64,000 nucleotides of DNA from assembly GCF_000204015.1 (NCBI RefSeq), contig NZ_GL883080.1, positions 402,504 through 466,503 of the forward strand. The letters are read 5' to 3'. The notes beneath the pieces are model-generated. The model saw only the letters and a list, made by a program, of their open reading frames with translations, was not told the DNA's origin and did not search any database. Each line of letters opens with the position of its first letter. Within the stretch, counting starts at the first letter, position 1. This DNA is from Asticcacaulis biprosthecium C19. GTDB lineage: Bacteria; Pseudomonadota; Alphaproteobacteria; Caulobacterales; Caulobacteraceae. This document shows positions 52,679 through 62,111 of this stretch, piece after piece. A program made the translations under genes and the position numbers.

Positions 52679-52999
52679 TCAACCGCCCGGTACACGGATC
52701 TGTTTTGCCAGGAACTTGTAACGTGGCTCATCCACATCCAATTTCATGATCCCGGCGATGGCGAGAATGTCTGCCATCTCAATCTTCGAGATCGGAATAT
52801 CGTCTTCGATCAGGAAATCAGCCAGCACTTCAAGCGCCAAGCCATTTTCATTATGCTGAACATAATCGATGACTTGGGCGGTCCTTTCACCATCCAGGCG
52901 GTCGGCAAAAAGGTCGGTTAACCCGGCTATTCGCTGCTGGAGGAAGACGTAAAAGGCGTGCCGCTTTTTCGGATCATCCTTTACGTCCTCCCACTTCAT
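52679..52999 (-). CDS. MafI-like small helical protein between topA and rnr
   Basis: 106 residues. LFADRLDGERTAQVIDYVQHNENGLALEVLADFLIEDDIPISKIEMADILAIAGIMKLDVDE matches the general pattern of MafI-type immunity proteins (helical, with a GLALEVL-like centre followed by I-x-I-S). The ATG lies 2 bp after the topA stop, so it is co-translated with topA. Base composition is noticeably lower in GC than either neighbour. No toxin gene is next to it. Either an orphan immunity gene or a small protein of other use; the family call is from pattern only. Confidence 0.6.
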   Translation of the reverse strand: MKWEDVKDDPKKRHAFYVFLQQRIAGLTDLFADRLDGERTAQVIDYVQHNENGLALEVLADFLIEDDIPISKIEMADILAIAGIMKLDVDEPRYKFLAKQIRVPGG

Positions 53000-53001
53000 A
53001 G

Positions 53002-55614
53002 CTACGCCGTCTTTGCTTTCTTGGCAGGGGCCTTTTTCGCGGTGGTGGCCTTCTTGGCAGCGGGTTTCTTGGCCGCAGCCTTCTTCGCCGGGGCCTTCTT
53101 GCTCGTCACACCACCCTTGGCGGCGATCAAAGCCAGGGCCTGTTCGACCGTCACCGTCTCCGGCGTCATTTCCTTAGGCAGGGTGGCATTGACCTTGCCG
53201 CATTTGACGTACGGACCGTAGCGCCCGGCCATCACCTGGATCTTGTCGCCGCTCTCTGGATGGTCGCCCAGTTCCTTCAAAGCCGCCGCCGCACCGGCTC
53301 GGCCGGGACGGCCACCGCCCGCGCGCTTCTCGGCGATCAGGGTGACGGCGCGATTCAGGCCGACTTCAAATATTTCCTCAAAACCGGAAAGGTTGGCAAA
53401 GGTGCCGTCCGACGCCACGAAGGGACCGAACCGGCCCAGGCCCGCCGTAATCGGCTTGCCGTCTTCCGGATTGACCCCGACCGTGCGCGGCAGGCTGAGC
53501 AGTTTCAGCGCACGCTCCAGATCGATGGTGGCCGGCGGCCAAGCTTTCGGCAGGCTGGAACGTTTAGGTTTATCCTCTTTCGATTCGGCTTCGCCAAGCT
53601 GCACATAGGGTCCAAAGCGGCCGATCTTCAGCGAAACCATCTTGCCGGTTTCGGGATCGGCCCCGAGGTCGCGATCGCCGGACGCTTCTGAATTACCTTC
53701 AGAATCCGGCGAACCAACTGGGCGGGTAAACTTGCACTCCGGATAGTTGGAGCAGCCGATAAAGGCGCCGAAACGCGATGTTTTCAGGCTGAGCAAACCG
53801 GTCGAACAGGTCGGGCAGGCGCGTGGGTTCGACCCGTCACCCTTGTCCGGGAAGATGTGCGGCCCCAAGGCTTCGTTCAGCGTGTCCAGCACCTGGGTGA
53901 CGCGCAGTTCGGTCATGCCGTCGGCAGCAGCATGGAAATCTGTCCAGAAATCTCGAAGTAATTGCTTCCAGTTCAGTTCACCAGCCGACACCAGGTCGAG
54001 CTTCTCTTCCAGGTCAGCGGTGAAGTCGTACTGGACATATTTGTGGAAGAACTGATCCAGGAAGGCGGTGACCAGACGGCCCTTGTCCTCCGGGATGAAG
54101 CGATTCTTGTCCATGCGGACATAGGCGCGGTCGCGCAGCACGGTCAGGATCGAGGCATAGGTCGACGGCCGGCCGATGCCCAGCTCTTCCAACTTCTTCA
54201 CCAGGGTGGCTTCGGAATAGCGCGCCGGCGGTTCAGTAAAGTGCTGGGCCGGCTTAATCTCATGCACCTGGGTGGCGGTGCCGGCGCGGACGGCGGGCAG
54301 GCGGCCGCCGTCTTCGTCCTCAACCTCGTCCTTGCCTTCTTCGTAGACCGCCAGATAACCATCGAAGGTGATGACCTGGCCGGTAGCGCGCAGACCCGTC
54401 TGCTTGTCGCTGGACAGGATGCTGATGACCGTGTTCTCGACGCGGGCGGCCTCCATCTGCGAGGCGACTGTGCGCTTCCAGATCAGCTCATACAGACGCG
54501 CCTGGTCGGGATCCAGATGACGCAGGGTGTCCGGGCGGCGGAACATGGAGGTCGGGCGGATGGCTTCGTGGGCCTCCTGGGCGTTCTTCGCCTTGACCTT
54601 ATAATGGCGTGGTTCAGCGGGAACATAGGCCGCGCCGAAACGCTCGCCGATCATGCGGCGATTCTCGGCGATGGCATTGGGTTCGATAAAGACGCCGTCG
54701 GTCCGCATATAGGTGATCAGACCGGTCGTCTCGCCGCCGATATCGACACCTTCGTACAGTTTCTGGGCCGTCTGCATGGTGCGCGACGCCGAGAAGCCCA
54801 GTTTGCGCGCGGCTTCCTGTTGTAGGGTCGAGGTTGTGAAGGGCGGGGGCGGGGTTTTGCGGCCGGGCTTTTGTTCGACGTCCTCGATCGAGAAGGACGA
54901 TGTCTGTATGGTGTCGCGTGCGGCATGGGCCAGGACTTCGCTGTTCAAGTCGAACTTGGCCAGCTTCTTGCCGGCCAGTTGTACCAGCCGCGCGGTGAAG
55001 GGCGGTGACTCGGCGGAAACCTCACTCTCGACGGTCCAATATTCCTCGGTCCTGAACTTTTCGATCTCGATTTCGCGGTCGACGACAATCTTCAGCGCCA
55101 CCGACTGAACCCGGCCGGCCGAACGGGCGCCCGGCAGCTTGCGCCACAGCACGGGCGACAGGGTGAAACCGACCAGGTAGTCGAGGGCGCGGCGGGCCAG
55201 ATAGGCCTCGACCAGCTCCATATCGAGCTCGCGCGGCGCGGCCATGGCCGCCTGCACCGCTGACTGGGTGATGGCGTTGAAGGTGACTCTCTGGACGACC
55301 TTGTCCTTCAGTACGCGCTTCTTGGTAAGGACTTCCAGCACGTGCCACGAAATGGCTTCCCCTTCGCGGTCGGGGTCGGTGGCCAGGATGACACGGTCGG
55401 CCGATTTGACGGCATCGGCGATATCGCTGAGTCGCTTGGATGACTTGGGATCCATGTCCCAGGTCATGGCGAAGTCCTCGTCGGGCTTCACTGATCCGTC
55501 CTTCGACGGAAGGTCGCGGATGTGGCCATAGGAGGCCAGGACCGTGTAGCCCTTGCCGAGATACTTGTTGATGGTTTTGGCCTTGGCCGGGCTTTCAACA
55601 ATAACGACGGTCAT
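53002..55614 (-). CDS. topA: DNA topoisomerase I
   Basis: 870 residues. Toprim start VVIVESPAKAKTINKYLGKGYTVLASYGHIRDLP, DPDREGEAI (metal site), active-site Tyr region GLITYMRTDG, then Zn-finger CPTCSTGLLSLKTSRFGAFIGCSNYPECKF. Three more degenerate topoisomerase C-terminal repeats (GRFGPYVQLG, GRFGPFVASD, GRYGPYVKCG) follow, and a Lys/Ala-rich tail of (K/A)KKAPAKKA repeats. Relaxes negative supercoils. ATG at 55614. Confidence 0.97.
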   Translation of the reverse strand: MTVVIVESPAKAKTINKYLGKGYTVLASYGHIRDLPSKDGSVKPDEDFAMTWDMDPKSSKRLSDIADAVKSADRVILATDPDREGEAISWHVLEVLTKKRVLKDKVVQRVTFNAITQSAVQAAMAAPRELDMELVEAYLARRALDYLVGFTLSPVLWRKLPGARSAGRVQSVALKIVVDREIEIEKFRTEEYWTVESEVSAESPPFTARLVQLAGKKLAKFDLNSEVLAHAARDTIQTSSFSIEDVEQKPGRKTPPPPFTTSTLQQEAARKLGFSASRTMQTAQKLYEGVDIGGETTGLITYMRTDGVFIEPNAIAENRRMIGERFGAAYVPAEPRHYKVKAKNAQEAHEAIRPTSMFRRPDTLRHLDPDQARLYELIWKRTVASQMEAARVENTVISILSSDKQTGLRATGQVITFDGYLAVYEEGKDEVEDEDGGRLPAVRAGTATQVHEIKPAQHFTEPPARYSEATLVKKLEELGIGRPSTYASILTVLRDRAYVRMDKNRFIPEDKGRLVTAFLDQFFHKYVQYDFTADLEEKLDLVSAGELNWKQLLRDFWTDFHAAADGMTELRVTQVLDTLNEALGPHIFPDKGDGSNPRACPTCSTGLLSLKTSRFGAFIGCSNYPECKFTRPVGSPDSEGNSEASGDRDLGADPETGKMVSLKIGRFGPYVQLGEAESKEDKPKRSSLPKAWPPATIDLERALKLLSLPRTVGVNPEDGKPITAGLGRFGPFVASDGTFANLSGFEEIFEVGLNRAVTLIAEKRAGGGRPGRAGAAAALKELGDHPESGDKIQVMAGRYGPYVKCGKVNATLPKEMTPETVTVEQALALIAAKGGVTSKKAPAKKAAAKKPAAKKATTAKKAPAKKAKTA

Positions 55615-55857
55615 GAAGTCTCTTTAAAAATATTCGGTTTCGCGCGGGAGGGGAGAAGGCGACGCGGCGCCCTGGCAGCCGGTCCGGCCGTCGATGGCAG
55701 GCATACATGCTAATCGATTCTGTCTGTGTCAACGGTTATGGCTGTGGACCGCATTTTGCTGAGCGGGGGAGGGTAAGGCCGCGGTGGGCGATTTTTTTTA
55801 CAAAATCAGCATCTTATTGCTTAGCCGCTGTCTACCAGTTTCCTGTGACATTTCCTG

Positions 55858-56976
55858 TCAGCTAGCGACGTAGCCTCCCTCGACCTCGGTTATCAGGCCG
55901 GCGATCTCAAGTTCGCACAGGGCGCTGAGCGCCACATGGACCGGCGCACCCGCCAGACGGATAAGCTCGTCGCGCGAAACCGGCGTCGCCCCGGCCAGTT
56001 CGCGCAGGCGTCGGGCAGCTTTGGCGATATCGCCATCCTGGCCGTCGGTCGGGAAGATCAGCGGGGGCACCGGCCAGCGTGGCGAAGGCTGCGCAAAGAC
56101 GCCGAACTGGGTTTCCAGCACCCGGATGATATCCTCGGCGCTCTCGCACAGGGTGGCGCCCTGGCGCAGCAGGTCGTTGCTGCCGCGCGCCCGAGGATCC
56201 AGCGGCGAGCCCGGCACCGCAAAGACTTCGCGGTTCTGTTCCAGCGCCAGCCGCGCGGTGATGAGCGAGCCCGACCGCAGTTCCGCCTCGACCACCACCA
56301 CGCCTAAAGACAACCCCGAAATCAGTCGGTTGCGGCGGGGAAAGTCGCGCGCCTGGGCGGTGTAACCGACCGGACTTTCCGAGACCAGCAGACCCTGTTC
56401 GCGCAGGCGTTGGTAAAGGGCGGCATTATCCGGCGGGTAGACATCGTCGATTCCGCCGCCCAGGACCGCGATGGTGCCGGTGGTAAGCGTCGTCTCATGC
56501 GCCCGCGCATCGATGCCGCGCGCCATACCTGATACGACCTGAAACCCGGCAGCCCCCAGTTCATGCGCCAGGATCTGGGCCATCTTCTGGCCGGCGGCCG
56601 AGGCATTGCGGGCGCCGACAATGGCCACGGCCCGCGTGTGGGGTTTCAGGGGGCCGAGCGTCCACAGGACGGGCGGGGCGGCATCGACCTGGCTCAGCAG
56701 GGCCGGGTAGTCGGAGTCCCCCAGAAGCACGAGCCGGGCGCCGATGGCTTCGGCGCGCGCCAACTCGTCGTCGATGCGGGCCTGCGGGACCGCGACGAAG
56801 GTTCCGCCTGTCTGTTTGACGAGATTGGGGAGTTCTTGCAGGGCGCGTTCGGCCGAGCCGAATCGCAGCATAAGGCTGGCAAAATTGACCGGTCCGACCC
56901 GGTTGGTGCGCGCCAGCCGCAGCCGGGCGATGCGTTCGGCGTCACTGTCGGCGGCGGCGATGCGTTCGAAAGGCAA
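55858..56976 (-). CDS. dprA: DNA-processing protein DprA
   Basis: 372 residues. N-terminal SAM-like helices, then the Rossmann fold VAIVGARNASAAGQKMAQILAHELGAAGFQVVSGMARGIDARAHETTL, GGGIDDVYPPDN, RNRLISGLSLGVVVVEAELRSGSLITARLALEQNREVFAVPG, and a C-terminal winged-helix domain (SRDELIRLAGAPVHVALSALCELEIAGLI). Loads RecA on incoming single-stranded DNA in transformation. A TTG start gives the family length; no ATG fits. Upstream of topA by 243 bp. Confidence 0.95.
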   Translation of the reverse strand: MPFERIAAADSDAERIARLRLARTNRVGPVNFASLMLRFGSAERALQELPNLVKQTGGTFVAVPQARIDDELARAEAIGARLVLLGDSDYPALLSQVDAAPPVLWTLGPLKPHTRAVAIVGARNASAAGQKMAQILAHELGAAGFQVVSGMARGIDARAHETTLTTGTIAVLGGGIDDVYPPDNAALYQRLREQGLLVSESPVGYTAQARDFPRRNRLISGLSLGVVVVEAELRSGSLITARLALEQNREVFAVPGSPLDPRARGSNDLLRQGATLCESAEDIIRVLETQFGVFAQPSPRWPVPPLIFPTDGQDGDIAKAARRLRELAGATPVSRDELIRLAGAPVHVALSALCELEIAGLITEVEGGYVAS

Positions 56977-57206
56977 AAAATTTGTGCTCCGAAATCTGCA
57001 ACGGAGACGCTAACAGGAGTGGGCTGCCATCGCAAGATGCCGGTTATGCCCGATTTGTGACTCGCGTCCCAGGTAAGACGGCTTGATTCGTCATAAAGGC
57101 GCGGTAAAAGCATAGCGGGCGGATAAGGTTTTAGTAGCGTACGAACCACGCCACCATGCCCGAAAGCGTATGTATCGGGCTTACATTCGTTTTCGGAGAT
57201 TTTAGG

Positions 57207-59999
57207 ATGACGTACATTTACGGTACGGTCGGCACAAATGGTACCAACGGTACAGCCGGCACCAATTCAACCAATGGCACGGTCAACGGCACCAGCGGCA
57301 GTGCCGGGACGGCGGCGACTTCGGGGCAGTCCCTGACTTTCCTGATGGATCAGGATGACTGGGATCCCGCGCTATATCTCGTAGGCGGCAGTGGTGGCTA
57401 TGGCGCCTATGGCGGCGCGGGTGGTTCGGGCTATTACACGACTACCAATAACTACAATGGCGCTGGTTATCTGGTTTCGCGCAACACCGCTGTATCGGAC
57501 GGCGGCAATGGCGGCGCCGCGGGCAAAGGTGGCAACGGCGGCCATTCCACGCTTACCGCGTCGAGCCTGATCGCCATCGACAACCAACACCTCGAGACCC
57601 AAGGCGGCAGCGGGAACGCTGGTTACACCGGTGGCACCGGTGGCAGCACTTACAATGGCTATTACGTCAACAATCCTTACGCCAATGGCTACTACGTCGG
57701 ACCGACCCTTTATTATTATGGCTTCACAGAAACACAGGCTGGTGGCTACGGCGGTTTCGGCGGCGCGGGCTCAGCCGGCGGCACGGGGGGCAACGGCACG
57801 ACCACGGCTGATGCTTCAACCTTCATGGGCTATTACACCACCGTACGCGCCTATGGCGGTGGTGGCAATTATGGCGGCTCCGGCGGTGGCGGTGGCAATG
57901 GCGGCCATGGTGGCGACGGCGGCGTCGGTGGTGCGGGTGGCAACGGCGGCAAGGCGACGGTCAATGTCACCAACAGCTTCGGCAACTTTTACGGCAATAC
58001 GACTCTAAGTGCCCAGGGTGGTTTGGGCTATGCCGGTGGTACCGGCGGTAATGGCGGCACGGGCACAACCAATTCCTATGATTATACGGCGCCGGGTGTT
58101 TATACCTATAGCCAGACCTTCGACCACGGTTCGGGCGGCATTGGCGGCAAGGGGGGTAACGGCGGTTCGGCCGTCATCAACTACACCGGTAACACCATCG
58201 TGGGCGACAACACCGCTGAAACCTTCTACCTCTACAACACCCTTGCCTCCGGCCTGCGCGGCGTCGGGGGCGTCGGCGGTTATCACGGCGGGACCACAAC
58301 CCGGGCCAGCAGCGGCGCCAACGGCGTCACAGGGTCGACCGACCTGACCATTTCCGGCAACACCTTCGACGGTGGTGCCGGCAACGACACGTTTTACTTC
58401 TACATCCTCCATACCTCGGCCGACCAGTCGAGCTTTGGCAGCCTGGGCGCGATCGTCGTCGACCTGAACGCAGGTACCTTTGTCTTCGGTGGCAACAGCA
58501 ATGCCATCCTGAATGTCGAGAACGTCACCATCAACGCGCTGGAGCGCTACTACAATGCCTCCAGCGTCCTGGTCGACGCCACGCCGGGCGTCTCCCTGAC
58601 GGGCAGCAACACCAATAACACCCTGACGACAGCCACGGGCAATGACAGCCTGTGGGGCCTGGGCGGCAACGACGCCCTGGATGGAGGTGCTGGCGCCGAT
58701 GCCATGAATGGTGGCGCGGGTGACGACACCTACTCGGTCGACAATGTCGGTGATACGGTGTCAGAAACCACGTTAGGCAGCGATTCCGGTGGGTATGACC
58801 TGGTCAATGCCTCGGTGACCTACACCTTGGCCGACTATGTCGAGGCCCTGACTCTGGGAGGCTATGTCAACACTGACGGTACCGGCAATGCTAGCGACAA
58901 CGTCATCAACGGCAGCTACTATGTCAATGTTCTCAATGGCCTGGGTGGCAAGGACCGCATCTTCGGCAGCAACGGCAACGACACCTTGAACGGTGGGGAT
59001 GGCAATGACTATCTCGACGGCGGAGCCGATGTCGATTCGATGATCGGCGGCCTGGGCGACGACACCTTTATCATCACCCAAGTGGGCGATATCGCCGTAG
59101 AAGCGGCCGGCGAGGGCAAGGATACCGTGCTGTCGTCCATCACCTACTCGCTGGTGGGGCAGGTGATCGAGAACCTGACCCTGACCGGGTCTTCCACCAT
59201 CAATGGCACCGGCAATGGCGTCGGCAATGTCATTATCGGCAACTACTACAACAACGTGCTGAACGGCGGAGCCGGCGCCGACACACTGATCGGCGGTAAC
59301 GGCAACGACACCTATGTCGTTGATGTGGCCGGCGATATCGTGACGGAAGCGCCCGCTCAAGGCACGGACACGGTCGAATCGTCTATCACCTGGACGTTGA
59401 AAACCAATCTGGAGAACCTGACCCTGACAGGTGCCGTTAACATCAACGGCACCGGCAATGCCGGCAACAATGTCATCACCGGCAATTCCGGGACAAACGC
59501 TTTGTCCGGCGGCGCGGGTAACGACAGCTATTACATCCAGAACACCACCGACACGATCAGCGAATCGACCGGCAATGGCACAGACATTATCTATTCGTCA
59601 GTAAGCTACACCCTGTTCGGCGCGGTTGAGACCCTGGCCCTGACCGGTGCCACCAACATTGATGCCACCGGCAACTCGCTGGTCAACACGCTGATCGGCA
59701 ACGACGGCGACAATGTTCTGAACGGCAAGGGCGGGGCGGATACCTTCACGGGTGGGCTTGGTTCGGATACCTTTTTCTTCCAGACCAGCAGCGGCGCTGA
59801 CCGGATCACCGATTTCAACGCTGCCCAGAACGACTGGATCAATGTCAACGCCTACTCCGGCGGCGTGGTCAATGGCGGCGGGGTGACCATCACCGATGCC
59901 GGCGGCGGCAACACCCTGATTACCATGGGGGCCAACAACATCACTGTGCTCGGCGTCGCCTATAACGACGCCGGCCTGCTGAGCCATATTATCTGGTAA
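57207..59999 (+). CDS. glycine-rich RTX-type exported protein
   Basis: 930 residues without a classic signal peptide. The first 400 are Gly/Asn/Ala-rich runs (GGNGGAAGKGGNGG, GGSGGGGGNGGHGGDGG) with Tyr-rich segments (NGYYVNNPYANGYYVG). From about 480 on there are repeated calcium-binding nonapeptides (LGGNDALDGGAGADAMNGGAGDD, GGNGNDTYVVD) typical of type I secretion substrates, ending FNAAQNDWINVNAYSGG...LLSHIIW. Start ATG at 57207, with GGAG upstream; an upstream in-frame start lies at 57156. No type I secretion genes are next to it. A surface adhesin or matrix protein is likely. It interrupts the dprA-plsY neighbourhood. Confidence 0.85.
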   Translation: MTYIYGTVGTNGTNGTAGTNSTNGTVNGTSGSAGTAATSGQSLTFLMDQDDWDPALYLVGGSGGYGAYGGAGGSGYYTTTNNYNGAGYLVSRNTAVSDGGNGGAAGKGGNGGHSTLTASSLIAIDNQHLETQGGSGNAGYTGGTGGSTYNGYYVNNPYANGYYVGPTLYYYGFTETQAGGYGGFGGAGSAGGTGGNGTTTADASTFMGYYTTVRAYGGGGNYGGSGGGGGNGGHGGDGGVGGAGGNGGKATVNVTNSFGNFYGNTTLSAQGGLGYAGGTGGNGGTGTTNSYDYTAPGVYTYSQTFDHGSGGIGGKGGNGGSAVINYTGNTIVGDNTAETFYLYNTLASGLRGVGGVGGYHGGTTTRASSGANGVTGSTDLTISGNTFDGGAGNDTFYFYILHTSADQSSFGSLGAIVVDLNAGTFVFGGNSNAILNVENVTINALERYYNASSVLVDATPGVSLTGSNTNNTLTTATGNDSLWGLGGNDALDGGAGADAMNGGAGDDTYSVDNVGDTVSETTLGSDSGGYDLVNASVTYTLADYVEALTLGGYVNTDGTGNASDNVINGSYYVNVLNGLGGKDRIFGSNGNDTLNGGDGNDYLDGGADVDSMIGGLGDDTFIITQVGDIAVEAAGEGKDTVLSSITYSLVGQVIENLTLTGSSTINGTGNGVGNVIIGNYYNNVLNGGAGADTLIGGNGNDTYVVDVAGDIVTEAPAQGTDTVESSITWTLKTNLENLTLTGAVNINGTGNAGNNVITGNSGTNALSGGAGNDSYYIQNTTDTISESTGNGTDIIYSSVSYTLFGAVETLALTGATNIDATGNSLVNTLIGNDGDNVLNGKGGADTFTGGLGSDTFFFQTSSGADRITDFNAAQNDWINVNAYSGGVVNGGGVTITDAGGGNTLITMGANNITVLGVAYNDAGLLSHIIW

Positions 60000-60026
60000 G
60001 TAGGATCGCGCACGATCTGAAAAGAG

Positions 60027-60049
60027 CCCCGGCTATTCAATAGCCGGGG
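60027..60049. terminator. terminator shared by the RTX gene and plsY
   Basis: CCCCGGCTATT - C - AATAGCCGGGG is a perfect 11-bp hairpin followed by TTTCTTTTTT on the plus strand, a strong terminator for the RTX gene. The plsY stop codon (TAG, 60035-60033) lies inside the left arm. Confidence 0.9.
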
Positions 60050-60686
60050 TTTCTTTTTTGGCGCCGATCTTCGGCTCCTCGCCTTTGAGAAGGCGGCGGA
60101 TATTGTCGCGGTGGCGGATATAGATCAGGACGGCCATGAACACGGCCATCCCCAGGAACGGGTAGGGCTGGTCAAACACAAAGGCTGAAAGCGGCACCAC
60201 GAGGGCTGCGGCCACCAGGGCGGACAGCGAGGAGATGCGGAAAATCGCCGCCGTCAGCAGCCACAGTCCGGCGGCCAGAAGGCCCATCGGCCAGGCGGCA
60301 GCAAACAGGGTGCCCAGGAAGGTCGCAACGCCCTTGCCGCCCTTGAAACGCAGCCACACCGGAAACAGGTGGCCCAGGAAGGCAGCCGCGCCGGACAGAG
60401 CCATGGCCTGGCGGCGGGTTTCGATATCAGCCCCGATCAGGAAGGTAACCAGCAAGGCCAGCCCCACCGCGGCCGCACCTTTTCCTGTGTCGCCGAGAAA
60501 GGTGATGAGGGCCAGGTCCTTGCGGCCCGTGCGCAACACATTGGTGGCGCCGATATTGCCCGATCCGACGCTGCGGATATCGATGCCGGCCAGCCGCGTC
60601 GAGACATAGCCGAACGGGATCGAACCCAGCAGGTAGCCACCGGCCAGGGCGAGGGCAAAGATCAGAAGATCAGGAGGCGTGTTCAA
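60033..60686 (-). CDS. plsY: glycerol-3-phosphate acyltransferase PlsY
   Basis: 217 residues, five or six membrane helices. ALAGGYLLGSIPFGYVSTRLAGIDIRSVGSGNIGATNVLRTGRK and LGHLFPVWLRFKGGKGVATFLG are the two conserved catalytic loops of PlsY, which moves acyl groups from acyl phosphate to glycerol-3-phosphate. The C-terminus extends beyond the last helix with a charged tail (GEEPKIGAKKETPAIE). In Caulobacter plsY also lies next to pyrC and dprA. Confidence 0.96.
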   Translation of the reverse strand: MNTPPDLLIFALALAGGYLLGSIPFGYVSTRLAGIDIRSVGSGNIGATNVLRTGRKDLALITFLGDTGKGAAAVGLALLVTFLIGADIETRRQAMALSGAAAFLGHLFPVWLRFKGGKGVATFLGTLFAAAWPMGLLAAGLWLLTAAIFRISSLSALVAAALVVPLSAFVFDQPYPFLGMAVFMAVLIYIRHRDNIRRLLKGEEPKIGAKKETPAIE

Positions 60687-60702
60687 ATTTTCGGCCTGCC
60701 AA

Positions 60703-60777
60703 GCGCATCCCCAAAGGGATGCGCGTTAAAACTATCATTGGAGCGCCGATCCGATCTCATCGGATCGAAAAAGCGCT
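60703..60777. repeat. paired palindromes between plsY and the pyrC-like gene
   Basis: GCGCATCCC-CAAA-GGGATGCGC (60703-60724), then AGCGC(60742)...GATCCGAT-CTC-ATCGGATC (60748-60766)...GCGCT (60773-60777). Small extragenic palindromes, possibly stabilising or ending the pyrB/pyrC-like transcript. Confidence 0.7.
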
Positions 60778-62076
60778 CTAACCTTGATCGTAGACGAGAC
60801 GTCCGTCCACGAAGGTTTTCAACACCTTGCCCTGTAGCGTGCGATTCTCAAAGGGTGAGTTCTTCGATTTCGACAGGATGTCGCGTTCGCGCAACGCAAA
60901 CGGCGCGTCGATGTCGACCATAATCAGGTCGGCGGGTGCTCCCCTGGCCAGCCGTCCTGCCTCCAGACCGAGGATCTGGGCCGGGTTTATGGTCACGGCG
61001 CGGATCAGGTCCAGCAATGGCACCTCGGCATCCAGGTGCAGGCCTATCAGGGCCGGCAGCAGGGTCTGCAGCCCAATAGCGCCGGGCGCGGCTTCCGAGA
61101 ACGGCAGGCGCTTGTCCTCTGCCGGGGCAGGGCAGTGGTTGGACACCACGACATCGATCAGCCCGCTTTCCAGCGCCGCCACTAGGGCCTGGCGGTCGCG
61201 TTCCGAGCGCAGCGGCGGGTCGAGCCGGTAGAAGGTACGATAGTCGCCGATATCGATCTCGTTGAACACCAGATGGTTGATGCTGGCCGAGGCATAAACT
61301 TCCAGCCCCTTGGCCTTGGCGCGTTCCAGAGAGCCCAGACCTTCGCGGGTCGAGATCTGGTCGACCAGGAAACGCGCACCGGTGAGTTCGGCCAGGGCCA
61401 GGTCGCGCTCCAGGGCGATGCGCTCGGACAGGGCGGTCACGGACGGCAGGCCCATCCGCATGGCCATCTCGCCCGAGGTGGCGACGGCGCCTTCCGACAG
61501 CCACGGCTCCTTGGGGCGGTGAGCGATCAGGGCGTTGAAACCATTGGCATAGGTCAGCACGCGGCTGAGGATCTTGCTGTTGACGATCGGGCGGTCGACA
61601 TCGGTGAAATAGACCGCGCCGGCCTGGACCATCAGGCCGATCTCGGCCAGGTGCTTGCCGTCGGCGCCCTTAGTGGCGGCACCGGCCGGGTAAACGTGGA
61701 CCAGTTCGATGTCGCGGGCCCGGCGCAGGATGAAATCGACCATGGCCGGTCCGTCGATGACCGGATCGGTGTCGGGCTGGACCACGAAGCTGGTCACGCC
61801 ACCGGCGGCGGCAGCCAGGCTGGCCGATTTCAGGGTTTCCTTCGGTTCGGAGCCGGGCTCGCCGGTCTTGACCCGCATGTCGATCAGGCCCGGCATGACG
61901 GCGTTGCCGTCGCAGTCGATGACCTTCATCCCAACCTGTCCGGCGGGCGGATGTTCGCCGTGGATGATATCGGTGATGACGCCGTCGGCGATAATGACCG
62001 AACCGGGGCCGTCATAATCACTGGCCGGATCGACCAGGCGGGCGTTGACGAAAGCAATGGCGGCTGAATCAGACAT
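60778..62076 (-). CDS. dihydroorotase-like pseudoenzyme (PyrC'/PyrX type)
   Basis: 432 residues of the amidohydrolase fold, next to pyrB. The zinc-binding sequence should read His-x-His after PGLID. Here it is PGLIDMRVKTGEPG, so R68 and K70 replace both histidines. The later His of CHVST is replaced in LVDQISTREG, and the catalytic Asp of ATDHAPH is Asn in VVSNHCPAPAEDK. Metal catalysis should be lost. Non-catalytic PyrC' subunits are known to hold aspartate transcarbamoylase together in Pseudomonas, and that role is likely here. ATG at 62076. Confidence 0.88.
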   Translation of the reverse strand: MSDSAAIAFVNARLVDPASDYDGPGSVIIADGVITDIIHGEHPPAGQVGMKVIDCDGNAVMPGLIDMRVKTGEPGSEPKETLKSASLAAAAGGVTSFVVQPDTDPVIDGPAMVDFILRRARDIELVHVYPAGAATKGADGKHLAEIGLMVQAGAVYFTDVDRPIVNSKILSRVLTYANGFNALIAHRPKEPWLSEGAVATSGEMAMRMGLPSVTALSERIALERDLALAELTGARFLVDQISTREGLGSLERAKAKGLEVYASASINHLVFNEIDIGDYRTFYRLDPPLRSERDRQALVAALESGLIDVVVSNHCPAPAEDKRLPFSEAAPGAIGLQTLLPALIGLHLDAEVPLLDLIRAVTINPAQILGLEAGRLARGAPADLIMVDIDAPFALRERDILSKSKNSPFENRTLQGKVLKTFVDGRLVYDQG

Positions 62077-62111
62077 GGATGCCACCCATTTGAGCAACGT
62101 CTATTTTCTTA

